Source: Saccharomycopsis phalli
Taxonomy: Eukaryota > Ascomycota > Saccharomycetes > Ascoideales > Saccharomycopsidaceae
Length of the DNA stretch: 64,000 bases
Assembly (NCBI GenBank): GCA_020342235.1
Contig: CP073215.1
Location: 496,001 to 560,000, forward strand
Reading direction: 5' to 3'
In this document: piece by piece, positions 55,355-64,000 of the stretch
Position numbering within the stretch: position 1 is the stretch's first letter
Layout of the letters: each line of letters begins with the position of its first letter
Translations under genes and position numbers: made by a program
The notes under the pieces: generated by a model
Databases searched by the model: none
The model's input: the letters and a program-made list of their open reading frames with translations, nothing else
Told to the model about the DNA's origin: nothing

Positions 55355-57072
55355 GGTTGGGACAGTCGGTGGGCGGGCCAATTTGGTGGGTCGAGTGGCA
55401 GCCAAATTGGTGGGTCGCAAGAGTATTCAGGCGAGTTTGGGCATGGAATGTGGCATGGAAATGGCCACTAGCAATGTCTCAGAATGGACGCTGTCTATAA
55501 ATGTCTTGATGAAGTGAGGTCTAGTGACGTGAGAAAGCAGGAGTGAATCAAAGCAGGAGGGAAGAATGTAGAAGCAGGAACTAAATCAGGAACGGAGAAA
55601 CATGGAAAGAAGGAAGGAAAAGGAGAATGAAGGAAAGAAAAGAGGGATATGGTAAGAAAAGTGAATAGAATAATACGTAATGGGTAGATTGCAAAGAAAC
55701 ATGGTTCGACAATGGTACGAAAGAAGCATGCAAATGGTATGCAATGGTATGGCATGCAATGGTAATGATATGATATAAAACACAACAAAGACAAACAACA
55801 AACAACAAACACACTACAACACTACAACACTACAACACTACAACACTACAACACTACAACACTACAAATCACAAATCACTATACAAATCTCTCTGCAAAT
55901 CACAACTCACTCTGCAAATCACAACTCACCAACTCGCAGCCCACTCTACTCACTCCATTGACCCACCAACTCACCAACGTACCATTGCCATTCTCAAGCC
56001 ATCGACTGTAGCAACCATCCATCCTTCCGCCTTAGGCTCATCACAGCAGAATTAGTGGCGCGTGTCTGGCCCTGTCTCACGACTTCTGCACATGCCTAGA
56101 CTGAAACTCTAGTTTCAGACGACCCAGACAGGGGAAATGGGACGAGAATTGTTGCAAATGACACAGTGGGTGCCCAGACCATACCAGACCTATACAGGGA
56201 AATATCCTACCATACAATACCACACTATACCACGCTATACTACACCTATACCACACCATACCACACCATACCACACCAGTTGAGTCAGAGTCAGAGGGTC
56301 GTGGGAGAACATTCCAAATGCAAATGGAATGATCTAGTATCATGCTGGTATTTAGTATGGCGACATGGTATTATAAACGCATATCTGCTTGGCAATACAT
56401 GAATATTGGCAGAGGTACAGCCCGTTGTTTTGGCATATCAGACAAATTTTCAGCCGGCTACACCAGAATTGTGGAATCGAAGCGAGTGATATTGAAGCAT
56501 AGAAGATAGCGACGATAAGATAGTAGATAATAGCAGACAATAGCAGACAATAGCAGACGATACGATAGCAGACGATAGCAGACGATACGACAAAAGAGCT
56601 ATACGATACGATCGACAAACGACCAAGTTACTATACAAGTCCCACTGGATAGTCATACCAATACAAGATACCAACGGTATAATCATCAACTGGATTGTCA
56701 GCAAAAGATACGCAGGGCAAATCAGCCGGTACAAAAGACCAACTAGGCCAAACGTAAATAGTGACAATTGTACCGTGAGTCGACCAAATCAGCTAATCAC
56801 TGAATCGGCATATCTGAATCAGCACATTAATCTGATTAATACCTCAATAACGAAATCTGATTAATCACTTTATTAAAGAATAATCCCGATTAATCATTTC
56901 AATAATCCTGATTCACCCTGATTAACCTGAATCATTCTGAATCATCCTGAACCATCCTATCATCCTGACCCTAATCATTCTGAGCCAGGTGAATCAAACA
57001 ATTGGCAAAAGTAACAGCTACTACAAAACACCACCTCCCAATACCAACACCCACACCTGAACAACTCTCAAC
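55355..57072. other. MCD4-SFH5 intergenic region with simple repeats
   Basis: Divergent intergenic region with purine-rich (55545-55650), ACTACAACAC (55805-55868), ACCATACCAC (56205-56280), AGCAGACAAT (56525-56595) and TAATC/CCTGAAT (56790-56990) simple repeats. No gene seen; antisense frames across the purine tract are low-complexity. Confidence 0.6.
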
Positions 57073-57897
57073 ATGTCCCAGGTAGACGACATCCTACTAA
57101 AACTCCCCGCCATCATCTCCTCCGTCGGCTACGACGAAATCTACGGCTACTCCTTCTCCCAGTCCCACCAAACATATCAGGAACCCGTGGTCCGCAGTAT
57201 CGTCCAGAAGTTCCTCCGAGCCAACAACAACCAAACAGCAGCCACCGTGACCCAGTTGGAAAACACTCTCCGCTGGCGCAAGCAGTTTGACCCGCTCAAG
57301 GCCGGATTCGAGGAGAAATACCCCCAGTACCAGGCATATGGCGAGTTGACCTATAACCGCGATAACGCGGCGAATTGCCAGGTGGTGACCTGGAACTTCT
57401 ACGGGGACGTGAGCCGGTTTGAGCCGGAGTCGTTTGTCCGCTGGAGAGTCGGCTTGATGGAGCGTGCGGTGTCGTTGCTTGATTTCGCCAGCGAGACCAA
57501 CGACCGAGTGATGCAGGTGCACGACTATTCCGGAGTGAGTTTTCTTGCCATGGACAAGAAGATCCGGAGCTGTGGCAAGGTGATTGTGCAGCTTTTCCAG
57601 GACCACTACCCCGAGCTTCTCAGCAAAAAGTACTTTCTCAACTTCCCGTTGGTGTTGGCGTGGGTGTACAACTACGTGGTCAAGGCGTTTTTCATTTCCC
57701 CCGAGACGGTGCGCAAGTTTCATATTCTTCATGACGGGAGGCGGCTTGTCCAGGAGAAGGACGTGCCGGAGGGGAATTTGCTCAAGAAGTATGGTGGGTC
57801 GTTGGGCAAGTTTAGAGGTGCACAAGGCTGTTTGAGGGAGTATGGGAAGCAGCTTCTTGATGAGAGGTTTAGTGGGCAGATGGATGGGGTAGATTAG
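57073..57897 (+). CDS. SFH5: Sec14-like phosphatidylinositol transfer protein Sfh5
   Basis: CRAL-TRIO lipid-transfer protein; Sfh5 acts at the cell periphery and ER in phosphoinositide metabolism and, in S. cerevisiae, also binds heme. The 274-residue product matches the family throughout: GYDEIYGYSF at the N-terminus, LRWRKQFDPL, VTWNFYGDV, then FVRWRVGLMERAVSLLDF, VHDYSGVSF, the CRAL-TRIO core FQDHYPELLSKKYFLNFPLV and LAWVYNYVVKAFF. S. cerevisiae Sfh5 has 294 residues. The coding sequence has no CTG codon at all, and most leucines use TTG, CTT or CTC. The start is the first ATG. SFH5 is followed directly by a minisatellite. Confidence 0.93.
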   Translation: MSQVDDILLKLPAIISSVGYDEIYGYSFSQSHQTYQEPVVRSIVQKFLRANNNQTAATVTQLENTLRWRKQFDPLKAGFEEKYPQYQAYGELTYNRDNAANCQVVTWNFYGDVSRFEPESFVRWRVGLMERAVSLLDFASETNDRVMQVHDYSGVSFLAMDKKIRSCGKVIVQLFQDHYPELLSKKYFLNFPLVLAWVYNYVVKAFFISPETVRKFHILHDGRRLVQEKDVPEGNLLKKYGGSLGKFRGAQGCLREYGKQLLDERFSGQMDGVD

Positions 57898-57959
57898 GCA
57901 GATGGGAGAGAGTGAGAGAGTATGATGGAGAGTGAATAGACTGGTAGTATGAGATAGAC

Positions 57960-58240
57960 ATGTATGTAAATAGCATATAATATGTAAATAGCATATAATA
58001 TGTAAATAGCATATAATATGTAAATAGCATGGTAGATATTGTAATACATCGTAGTAGATATTGCAACACCATCAGATATTATAACACATCCTGTAGATGT
58101 TGCAATGCAATTAGATATTTCAATACACCATCAGATATTATAACACATTGTAGTGGACATTGCAACACATTGTAGTAGATATTACAACACATTGTAGTAG
58201 ATATTACAACACATTGTATATTTCAACAATCAAATATATA
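57960..58240. repeat. minisatellites after SFH5
   Basis: Four units of TAAATAGCATATAATATG (18 bp), then diverged units near GTAGTAGATATTACAACACA. Confidence 0.85.
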
Positions 58241-59210
58241 CATAAATGTCCATCACATGTGCCGGACCAAGCCGTACCATTAGGTAAACGGCGCCGTACC
58301 GCAAAGAATAAAATACCGTTTACGGTAATGGACTATAAAGGGAGATATTCTGTCACGAGGACAATAATTTTGGCCACATTGCTGGATTAATCAGATGTTC
58401 TATTGAAGGAATGGAACATGTAGTATGGTGTATTAGGCAATGTCCAGTACTAATCATGAGCAAATGAGAGTCGATTACGGAACCAAGGTCTTGTCATGAG
58501 AGAAAATCAGAGAATAGGAGTACAGATAAGAGTTTAGAGCAAGACTACAGATAAGGGTACAGGCAAGAGTAGAGAGCAAGTAGATTGACCATACACCACC
58601 CAAAGAAACTGTACCAAAGAAGTTGTACCAAAGAAACTGTACCAAATAAACTGCACCAAATAAACTACGCCAAATAAACCACCAAATAAACCACCAAACC
58701 ACCCATTAATACTTACAAAACCAAGACAATACATAAACCAAAACAATCCACAAGACAACCAACACACGGCAAAGTGCCAGAAAAACCAAATACACTACAC
58801 AATACACGGAAAAACCAACGACCCACCGGCAACAAGCACGTACACCCAAAACATTGCCTGGTTGTAGCAGAGCAAATTGATTCGCTGGGAAATGAATCTG
58901 GGTAATCAAAGCTTAATTGGTTGAGTATTTTGCACCTGTCCAATGGGTAATTGTTAATTTGCGATCGTATGACCGAAAGTGGCAGGCGTCTGATGGCAGC
59001 GTGAAACCACCTGCCAGTGATTGAAATTTCATCTTGGAAAATCGCAGAGGCCTCCTCAAGAAGAACATAAACACCGGCGTACCAAACAAGAAGTGCTTCG
59101 CAGGTTAAGGTGGATATGCATGTGCTTGCAGCGGGAGATATCTGCACGTCCCGTCAATGCACCTAGCAACGCATCTGTATCATGACGCAATGTGGCGTAA
59201 CTCCCCCCGA
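58241..59210. other. intergenic, repeats and Myb gene promoter
   Basis: No gene seen. A degenerate AAATAAACCACCAAATAAAC tract lies at 58600-58705. The rest is unremarkable up to the TATA box of the SANT/Myb gene. Confidence 0.5.
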
Positions 59211-59220
59211 AAACATGTTA

Positions 59221-59228
59221 TATAAATA
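59221..59228 (+). promoter_or_regulatory. TATA box of the SANT/Myb gene
   Basis: TATAAATA in a GC-flanked context, 39 bp upstream of the ATG at 59267. Confidence 0.6.
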
Positions 59229-59266
59229 GGGTCGAAGCCTCTAGCCAAACCGCATCGCTTTCTTTA

Positions 59267-59731
59267 ATGGTTGATGGCTTATATCAGGACAGATTCTACT
59301 CCCGCCAGCTCTACTATCCCCCAGTCGTCTCGGCGTCTCCTTTGCCGCGCTCTCACCCAGAGTCAAAGGTAAAACTCCCCAGCCTCTCCCAGTTGATGCT
59401 CTCCATAAACCCAGCGCCAGTCGTCTCTTATGTTCCTCCTTCGCCGATTCCGTCGCTCCATTCCTCCACAGACTTCAAGTACCAGCAGCCCTTTTCGCAT
59501 CTTCCCAAACAGGCGTCGGCTTGGTCGCCAGAGGACGATAAGAGGCTCCGCTACTTGAAGGAGCAGCGCAATCTTGGATGGCGCGATGTTGCCGCCTATT
59601 TTCCATTTAGAACGCCCAACGCCTGTCAGTTTCGGTGGCGGCGGATCGTCAGTGCTGCGAAGCACCATCCGACGAAGCCAAAGAAGTACGCGCCAAAGAA
59701 GGCGTCGCTTAATTACGTGCTAAACATATAA
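59267..59731 (+). CDS. SANT/Myb DNA-binding protein, Dot6/Tod6-like
   Basis: 154-residue protein with a single SANT/Myb domain (residues 84-130; helix tryptophans W86, W105 and W124). The text WSPEDDKRLRYLKEQRNLGW and TPNACQFRWRRI closely recalls yeast Dot6/Tod6, which repress ribosome-biogenesis genes through PAC sites. Dot6 and Tod6 are much longer, so this is either a short paralogue or a distinct regulator sharing the domain. The N-terminal half is Pro/Ser/Tyr-rich with a KLPSLSQLM motif that could be an interaction peptide. The C-terminus is a short Lys-rich tail. A good TATA box lies 39 bp upstream; a second in-frame ATG at residue 44 is a less likely start. Confidence 0.8.
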   Translation: MVDGLYQDRFYSRQLYYPPVVSASPLPRSHPESKVKLPSLSQLMLSINPAPVVSYVPPSPIPSLHSSTDFKYQQPFSHLPKQASAWSPEDDKRLRYLKEQRNLGWRDVAAYFPFRTPNACQFRWRRIVSAAKHHPTKPKKYAPKKASLNYVLNI

Positions 59732-59927
59732 AACGAGTTGACCTCGTGCTCACTCTAGTTCTTATTATATTATATTCAGGTTGTGGTGATGTGTAGGGTG
59801 GCGGCCACGTGATGACGTATGATATATCACGTGGACACATACTATGCAAGTTCAACCACGTGAACGCCGCACTGGTACATTGCTCCAGTCTAGTCACGTG
59901 TGTCTGACGAGTACACCGCCACTGAAT

Positions 59928-60005
59928 AGTGACTGACTAGTGACTAGTGACTGACTAGTGACTGACTAGTGACTAGTGACTGACTAGTGACTAGTGACTT
60001 GTTGA
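59928..60005. repeat. minisatellite, GTGACTGACTAGTGACTA type
   Basis: Tandem TGACTAGTGAC/TGACTAG units near the left edge of the CACGTG-rich array. Confidence 0.85.
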
Positions 60006-60244
60006 CTCACTGACTCACTGCCTGGTATCCTTACATATTACCGTCCAACGACGAGATCACGTGCTACAGCACCGAATCAGCCGCTCAGTTGACTAGCCAT
60101 TTGACTAATTAGTCATTATATTCAAATTTCTCATTCTAGTAATACTTATTATATTCAAATTGCTCACTATATTCAAATTACTCATTGTAGTAGTACCAAG
60201 TTTAGAGCTATTCCAATCTAAGAAACAACAGCCAAAGTCTCATC

Positions 60245-60530
60245 ACTAGACGCAGATTCGTCTCTTTACTGACGAAAATCAGTTTACTCGTAGAATTCCA
60301 ACGCCAGTATTGAATGGGTAGATTTTACACCATCACAAGGACAGTAGTTCTAGGACGATACTATACCTCGTTCTGAGTCATTTCCCTTTACCATTGTCAA
60401 GACAAAACTTTCATCCAATTGGTCTTCTCACTCCAATTTAACGACACCGTCCTTGGTTTTCAGACCGTAAAATATCAACCTCGCCCAGGGAGAGTAGTAT
60501 ATCTATAGAAATTAAACATATTAATATTGA
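60245..60530 (+). mobile_element. SINE-like element, type A, long copy
   Basis: Full-length relative of the 7625 element: CGTAGAATTCCAACG, CATCACAAGGACAGTAGT, CTCGTTCTGAGTCATTTC, AAAACTTTCATCC, TTTAACGACACCGTCC, GACCGTAAAATATCAACC, GTAGTATATCTATAGAA, then an AATTAAACATATTAATATTG tail. The stem has one mismatch. No target-site duplication seen. Inserted in the array. Confidence 0.75.
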
Positions 60531-61192
60531 CTTGTAAATATTAAAGTGCCTGCTGACTCCACCAGCTAGGTGACTACTCACGTGACTGCTCTACTCGGCT
60601 ACTCAGTTGAATTCTTCAACAGCCTCATGGCCATTTGACGAGATCATATCATTTTATTCATATTTGCCTACGGTAGTCGTACTTTATAAACATATTCAAG
60701 CTGTTTTGCCAAGTCCATCAGCTAGATGATTAATCTCGTAACCACTCTACCCAGCTGCAGTTGATCTCGTACTCAATTAACGTTCAGCTCAAACTTCCTA
60801 CCGCAGTCATTTCCATGATATTCAGTTCTTCTGCCGAGTCCATCAGCTCCCGAGTCAGATCATGTGACCCAATACCCCATTGTTCATGTGCATGATTGAC
60901 CTATACATGACCTCATGACCACTTAATGCGACTACTCATTTCATTCTATTCAGTTGAGTATATCGATCCATAAATATACAGGTTGCTTTATGGTACAGTC
61001 TCCAGCAAACTGGTTTCGTCACGTGACGCAATTCTTCCTTGCTCAGTTGACCTCTACAACAACCTCATGGTCATTGGACGTATTAATCATTTCATTATTC
61101 ATGCTTACCATGGTTCTTTTTCATAATATTATATTCATGCATTCCAGTGTAGTTATTTTCCATAATATTATATTCATGCATTCTAGTGTAGT

Positions 61193-61423
61193 GAGAGTTG
61201 CCTTGTTAGTACCTCGGGGAGTGGCTCAAGTCACCTCTAATAATCTAGGTAAAGGCTCATTACCCCTCCAATACCCATTGTATTACATATTCACTAGCTC
61301 TAGTTGAAAGTAATCTGTCGCAGAGTTTCTTTTGACAACTAGACGTCCTTTGTCTTTGACGGCAAAGTATAAATCTCCTCTGGGAGCCTAGTATAGCTAT
61401 AGCGTTGGATAAATATTATTCTT
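61193..61423 (+). mobile_element. SINE-like element, type B, with target-site duplication
   Basis: Same family as 37941-38181 (see that entry). Flanks ATTCTAGTGTAGT (61180-61192) and ATTCTAGTGTTGT (61424-61436) are a 12/13 duplication of an array unit. The stem is GACGTC..GACGGC-like. Tail GGATAAATATTATTCTT. Confidence 0.85.
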
Positions 61424-61566
61424 ATTCTAGTGTTGTTATTTTCCATAAATATCAAATTGTCTGGTGCCCCACCAGCTCAGATCTGTGTCACGTGACTGGG
61501 TCCTACTTAGCAACCTGACAATATTCTCTAGCCAATGTACTTGTTTATCTCATGTTTATATTTTTT

Positions 61567-61770
61567 TATAATAATAATAATAATAATATGTTTATTTACT
61601 TCTATAGCTATACTAGGCTCCCCCGGAGGGTGAGATTGTTATTTCACCGTCTAAAAAAACTAAGGATGGTGCTGTTAATTTTGGAGTCGAGAGAAAGCCC
61701 TTTGAATGGGGATAAAAACTTTCAAGTTGATCTTTAAGGAACTGTTGAAGAGAGATGGTTCAGGCGGAAC
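61567..61770 (-). mobile_element. SINE-like element, type A, with target-site duplication
   Basis: Minus-strand copy with an ATT/ATA-repeat tail (61568-61590), TATAGCTATACTAGGCTC, and the stem halves CACCGTC (61645-61651) and GATGGTG (61665-61671). The 13-bp duplication GTTTATATTTTTT lies at 61554-61566 and 61771-61783, exactly bracketing the element. The 5' head beyond GGCTTTCTCTCG differs from the long copies, so it is probably 5'-truncated or has another head. Confidence 0.85.
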
Positions 61771-62489
61771 GTTTATATTTTTTACTGTAATATACTCCAT
61801 AATTTATTTCAAGTTGCCCTGGTGAGTCCACCAGCGGTGATTAGTCACGTGATCATATTCTACTTAGTTGCTTAGTTGACCTTGCTCAGTGACGTGCTTA
61901 TTCAATCTCACTAAATATAGACTACCGTAGTTGTTTTCATAACATCAGATTGCCGGTTGAGTCGCCAGCTCAGCTGGGTATATGATCACATGACATTTTC
62001 CACTCGCCAGTTGACCTCTACAATAGCCATGGCTACTTGACTTTGTCATTTGATTTTATTTATATTTTCCTTGGATGTAATGAAGAAGATGAAGGGGTTG
62101 ACCTAAAATTCTATTTACCGTCTGGTTGGCTCAGGAAATGGGCTAGCCAAGTCCATTTCGTCTGCACAATAGCACTGTGTGTTTCTCATGACCTCTGATT
62201 ATTATCAAGGTCGTCATTGCTCTGCTTGAAAGTTTGATTTTGCTTTTTGTCTTTTACTTGCTTTTTAACCAATCATCTGAACAAGGTCAATGGTCTAGCC
62301 AGGACCATTTTCATTGACCAAAGAATGTGTCTTGGCTTTTGCATATGTAAATAGCCAACTATTCAAGAATAGTCGAGCGAATATATTTAGCTATTTTACA
62401 ACTCGTATTCTAGTTGTTATATTACATTGTAGTTGTGTTATAATATTCGAGTTGTCCACTACTCAACTGAGTTTAGCTGTACTACACAT

Positions 62490-62722
62490 AATACAGTACT
62501 ATGTAATCAGAGAACTATGTAATCAGAGAACTATGTAATCAGAGAACTATGTAATCAGAGAACTATGTAATCGCAGTACTACCTAATCACAGAACTACCT
62601 AATCACAGAACTACCTAATCGCAGTTACCTAATCACAGTACTATCTAATCACTATACTATCCTATACTGTACTATCCTATACGTTACCATCTAATCACTA
62701 TACTATCCAATCACTATACCAT
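62490..62722. repeat. minisatellite, 16-bp unit
   Basis: About five units of AGAGAACTATGTAATC, passing into CACAGAACTACCTAAT and CACTATACTATCCTAT variants. It ends just before the stop codon of the last gene. Confidence 0.85.
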
Positions 62723-62739
62723 CCATACTTACATCACTC

Positions 62740-64000
62740 CTACTGCAACACCTCCATACTGGCCACTCGGCTCAACTGGCGGCTCTGGCCACGTGACTCG
62801 AGGTTGCCGACGTCAAAGTAACCATATCCGCCAAGAGTCATGTACGATGTCGTCACCTGAGGCGCAGCGTTAAAGAGCCTCTCAATCTCCTCAAGTACCC
62901 ACTCCAATGTGTCCAAAAAGCGGCCGTTTTGCCGGAAGTTCAGCGACAAGTTCACCACGGTATGGTCGTCCTTAATAATGTACCCCAAACCAAATCCATT
63001 GGGAGTGCTTGGCGTCACACCAAACAGCTTGAGTGACGGATTGCCGCAGTTGATTGCGACGAGCTCCGGCTCAAAGAGAAGATTGAACTTGCGCTCGTCA
63101 AACAAAAACGGCGGCACATTATCTTGGTGCAAGTCGACGATCTTGTCCACGCCTTTGCTGCTAATGCTATTCAAGTACTCTCGCTGGAGATATGCAAGCC
63201 GCAACGCCTTGAAGTGCTTCTCAAACCCATATCCTTGTCGGCACTTGAGCTTGGCTGCATCAATCTCGCGCACCCCGCTCTGGATGATCGCCCACCGTTT
63301 CGCAGCGTCGTTCGAAAGAAACGTCTGGCAGATCTTGACGATGCCGCTGCTCTGGATAAAACACATCTCCGAGCGCAGGTGCTCGTACATCCGCGTACTG
63401 ATGCTCTCGCAACTGCTCACACACTTACCATAGAGCGCATAATGGGTGAGCTGGATCGCAAGCTGCATCAACGAGTCAAAGTTCAACTTGTACTTTGTTG
63501 CCTTGTTCTTGCCGTACGCCACAATGCGGATCTGCTTGTCAAACTGGCACAACAAGTCGCCCAACCGGGTCTCGGCCAAGTGCAAGTTCAGCAACAACTT
63601 CCCGTTGTGGAGCGTCCATTCCAACGGGAAAAACTCGTGCTCCCCGCTGTCTGCAACCTTGATATCCGTCCAGAGCGAGTACTCATTCAGCTGGTTGATG
63701 CTCCGGGCCAATCGAAGCACTGAGTCGGTATAAATGTCACTCACGTATCGCAACACCACATTGGCGTCGTTCGACGTAGGTTCCCATACAACAGCTGCAA
63801 GACAGTCCTTGCTTACAATCAACTGCAACTTGTCATACCATCTCGAGTTGCAACTGCCCTTTTGCTGCCCACCTTCCATTCGCGACACTCCGTGACAAAT
63901 GTCCAAGTAGTCGCACTTTTTGTCATCAACAATGAACTCGTTGTTGTCCAAATTGATCACAAGCAACCCCGAATCAATTCGTTCCAATGCCTTGGCGTTG
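62740..64000 (-). CDS. carnitine acyltransferase-like protein (partial), apparently non-catalytic
   Basis: C-terminal 420 codons of a choline/carnitine acyltransferase family protein. The gene runs off the right edge: the frame is open upstream as NAKALERIDSG, so no start is visible. Family marks: SRWYDKLQLIVSKD, VVWEPTSNDA, then YGKCVSSCESISTRM and GYGFEKHFKALRLAYLQREY, NPSLKLFGVTPSTPNGFGLG. In carnitine acetyltransferases the VVYEHAxxEG block carries the catalytic His; here the aligned residue is Pro (WEPTSND). The STS carnitine/CoA-binding motif (FNLSTSQ) reads FNLLFEP. The frame is intact, so this may be a kept pseudoenzyme, perhaps related to Yat1/Yat2-type proteins. Confidence 0.8.
   Translation of the reverse strand, partial: NAKALERIDSGLLVINLDNNEFIVDDKKCDYLDICHGVSRMEGGQQKGSCNSRWYDKLQLIVSKDCLAAVVWEPTSNDANVVLRYVSDIYTDSVLRLARSINQLNEYSLWTDIKVADSGEHEFFPLEWTLHNGKLLLNLHLAETRLGDLLCQFDKQIRIVAYGKNKATKYKLNFDSLMQLAIQLTHYALYGKCVSSCESISTRMYEHLRSEMCFIQSSGIVKICQTFLSNDAAKRWAIIQSGVREIDAAKLKCRQGYGFEKHFKALRLAYLQREYLNSISSKGVDKIVDLHQDNVPPFLFDERKFNLLFEPELVAINCGNPSLKLFGVTPSTPNGFGLGYIIKDDHTVVNLSLNFRQNGRFLDTLEWVLEEIERLFNAAPQVTTSYMTLGGYGYFDVGNLESRGQSRQLSRVASMEVLQ

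Larger units (their letters stand above)
59800..62090. repeat. diverged tandem array with a CACGTG-type site in most units
   Basis: At least seven units of roughly 125-160 bp (before insertions), starting near 60040, 60547, 60703, 60831, 60984, 61454, 61815 and 61951. Shared order: GAGTCCACCAGCT, about 15 nt, TCACGTGA or a one-base variant, CTACTTAGTTGACCTCTACA, CAGCCTCATGGCCATTTGAC, TCATTTCATTTTATTCATAT, TGTAGTAGTTTTCATAATAT, TCAAATTG. The E-box is CACGTG at about 60060, 60578, 61019, 61489 and 61846, and CACATG or CATGTG in two other units. Four more CACGTG sites lie at 59800-59900. Three SINE-like elements have inserted into the array. No ORF. Confidence 0.7.

Noticed and set aside
55130-55420. 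97-residue N-terminal extension of MCD4
   Set aside because: Made of Pro/Arg low complexity from GC-rich repeats, upstream of the conserved membrane anchor. No Mcd4 protein that I know has it.
62490-62722. CRISPR-like regular repeats (here and at 37728-37895)
   Set aside because: Units are directly adjacent with no unique spacers; eukaryotic minisatellites, not CRISPR.

Overview
This window is nuclear DNA of a budding yeast. Genes are compact and almost intronless, the proteins are fungal orthologues (Spo14, Pro2, Mrs6, Ero1, Spp382, Mia40, Sac1, Sec23, Mcd4, Sfh5), and the one clear intron has yeast-type sites (GTAAGT, CTAAC, TAG). In-frame CTG codons are rare and fall where relatives carry Ser, Ala or other polar residues, so I infer a CUG-Ser clade yeast. 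Genes are named from the supplied standard-code reading; some Leu residues should then be Ser.

Layout. 1-5.1 kb: minisatellite, then phospholipase D. 6.4-10.3 kb: an orphan secreted protein, transposon tails, and the divergent pair MRPL11/PRO2. 10.9-19.1 kb: a mobile-element block holding an incomplete Ty1/copia relic (minus strand) and an apparently complete two-ORF LINE (plus strand) flanked by a 13-bp target-site duplication. 20-41 kb: housekeeping genes MRS6, ERO1, a mitochondrial acyl-CoA thioesterase, SPP382, a secreted subtilase, MIA40, SAC1 and SEC23 (one-codon first exon, 40-nt intron). 41-52 kb: scrambled LINE remains, a 51-codon signal-peptide ORF and about 9 kb of gene-poor DNA. 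52.3-59.7 kb: MCD4, SFH5 and a SANT/Myb gene. 59.8-62.1 kb: a diverged tandem array with a CACGTG-type site in most units and three SINE-like insertions. The window ends inside a carnitine-acyltransferase-like gene that lacks the catalytic His and the STS motif.

The most interesting thread is the LINE and its likely passengers. At least seven short elements of two head types (A and B) are scattered between genes. All end in the same kind of 3' module as the LINE: a small stem-loop, then GAAATAT-like bases, a TATAGCTA-like box and an AAATATTATT tail. Three of them have good target-site duplications. This looks like a LINE/SINE partnership built on a shared 3' stem-loop. Many intergenic gaps also carry their own short-period minisatellite.

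Functions. The host genes are mostly membrane and secretory: PLD1, SAC1 and SFH5 (phosphoinositide and lipid signalling), SEC23 and MRS6 (vesicle traffic), ERO1 (ER folding), MCD4 (GPI anchors) and MIA40 (mitochondrial import). I see no operon-like grouping; neighbours are divergent or convergent as usual in yeasts.
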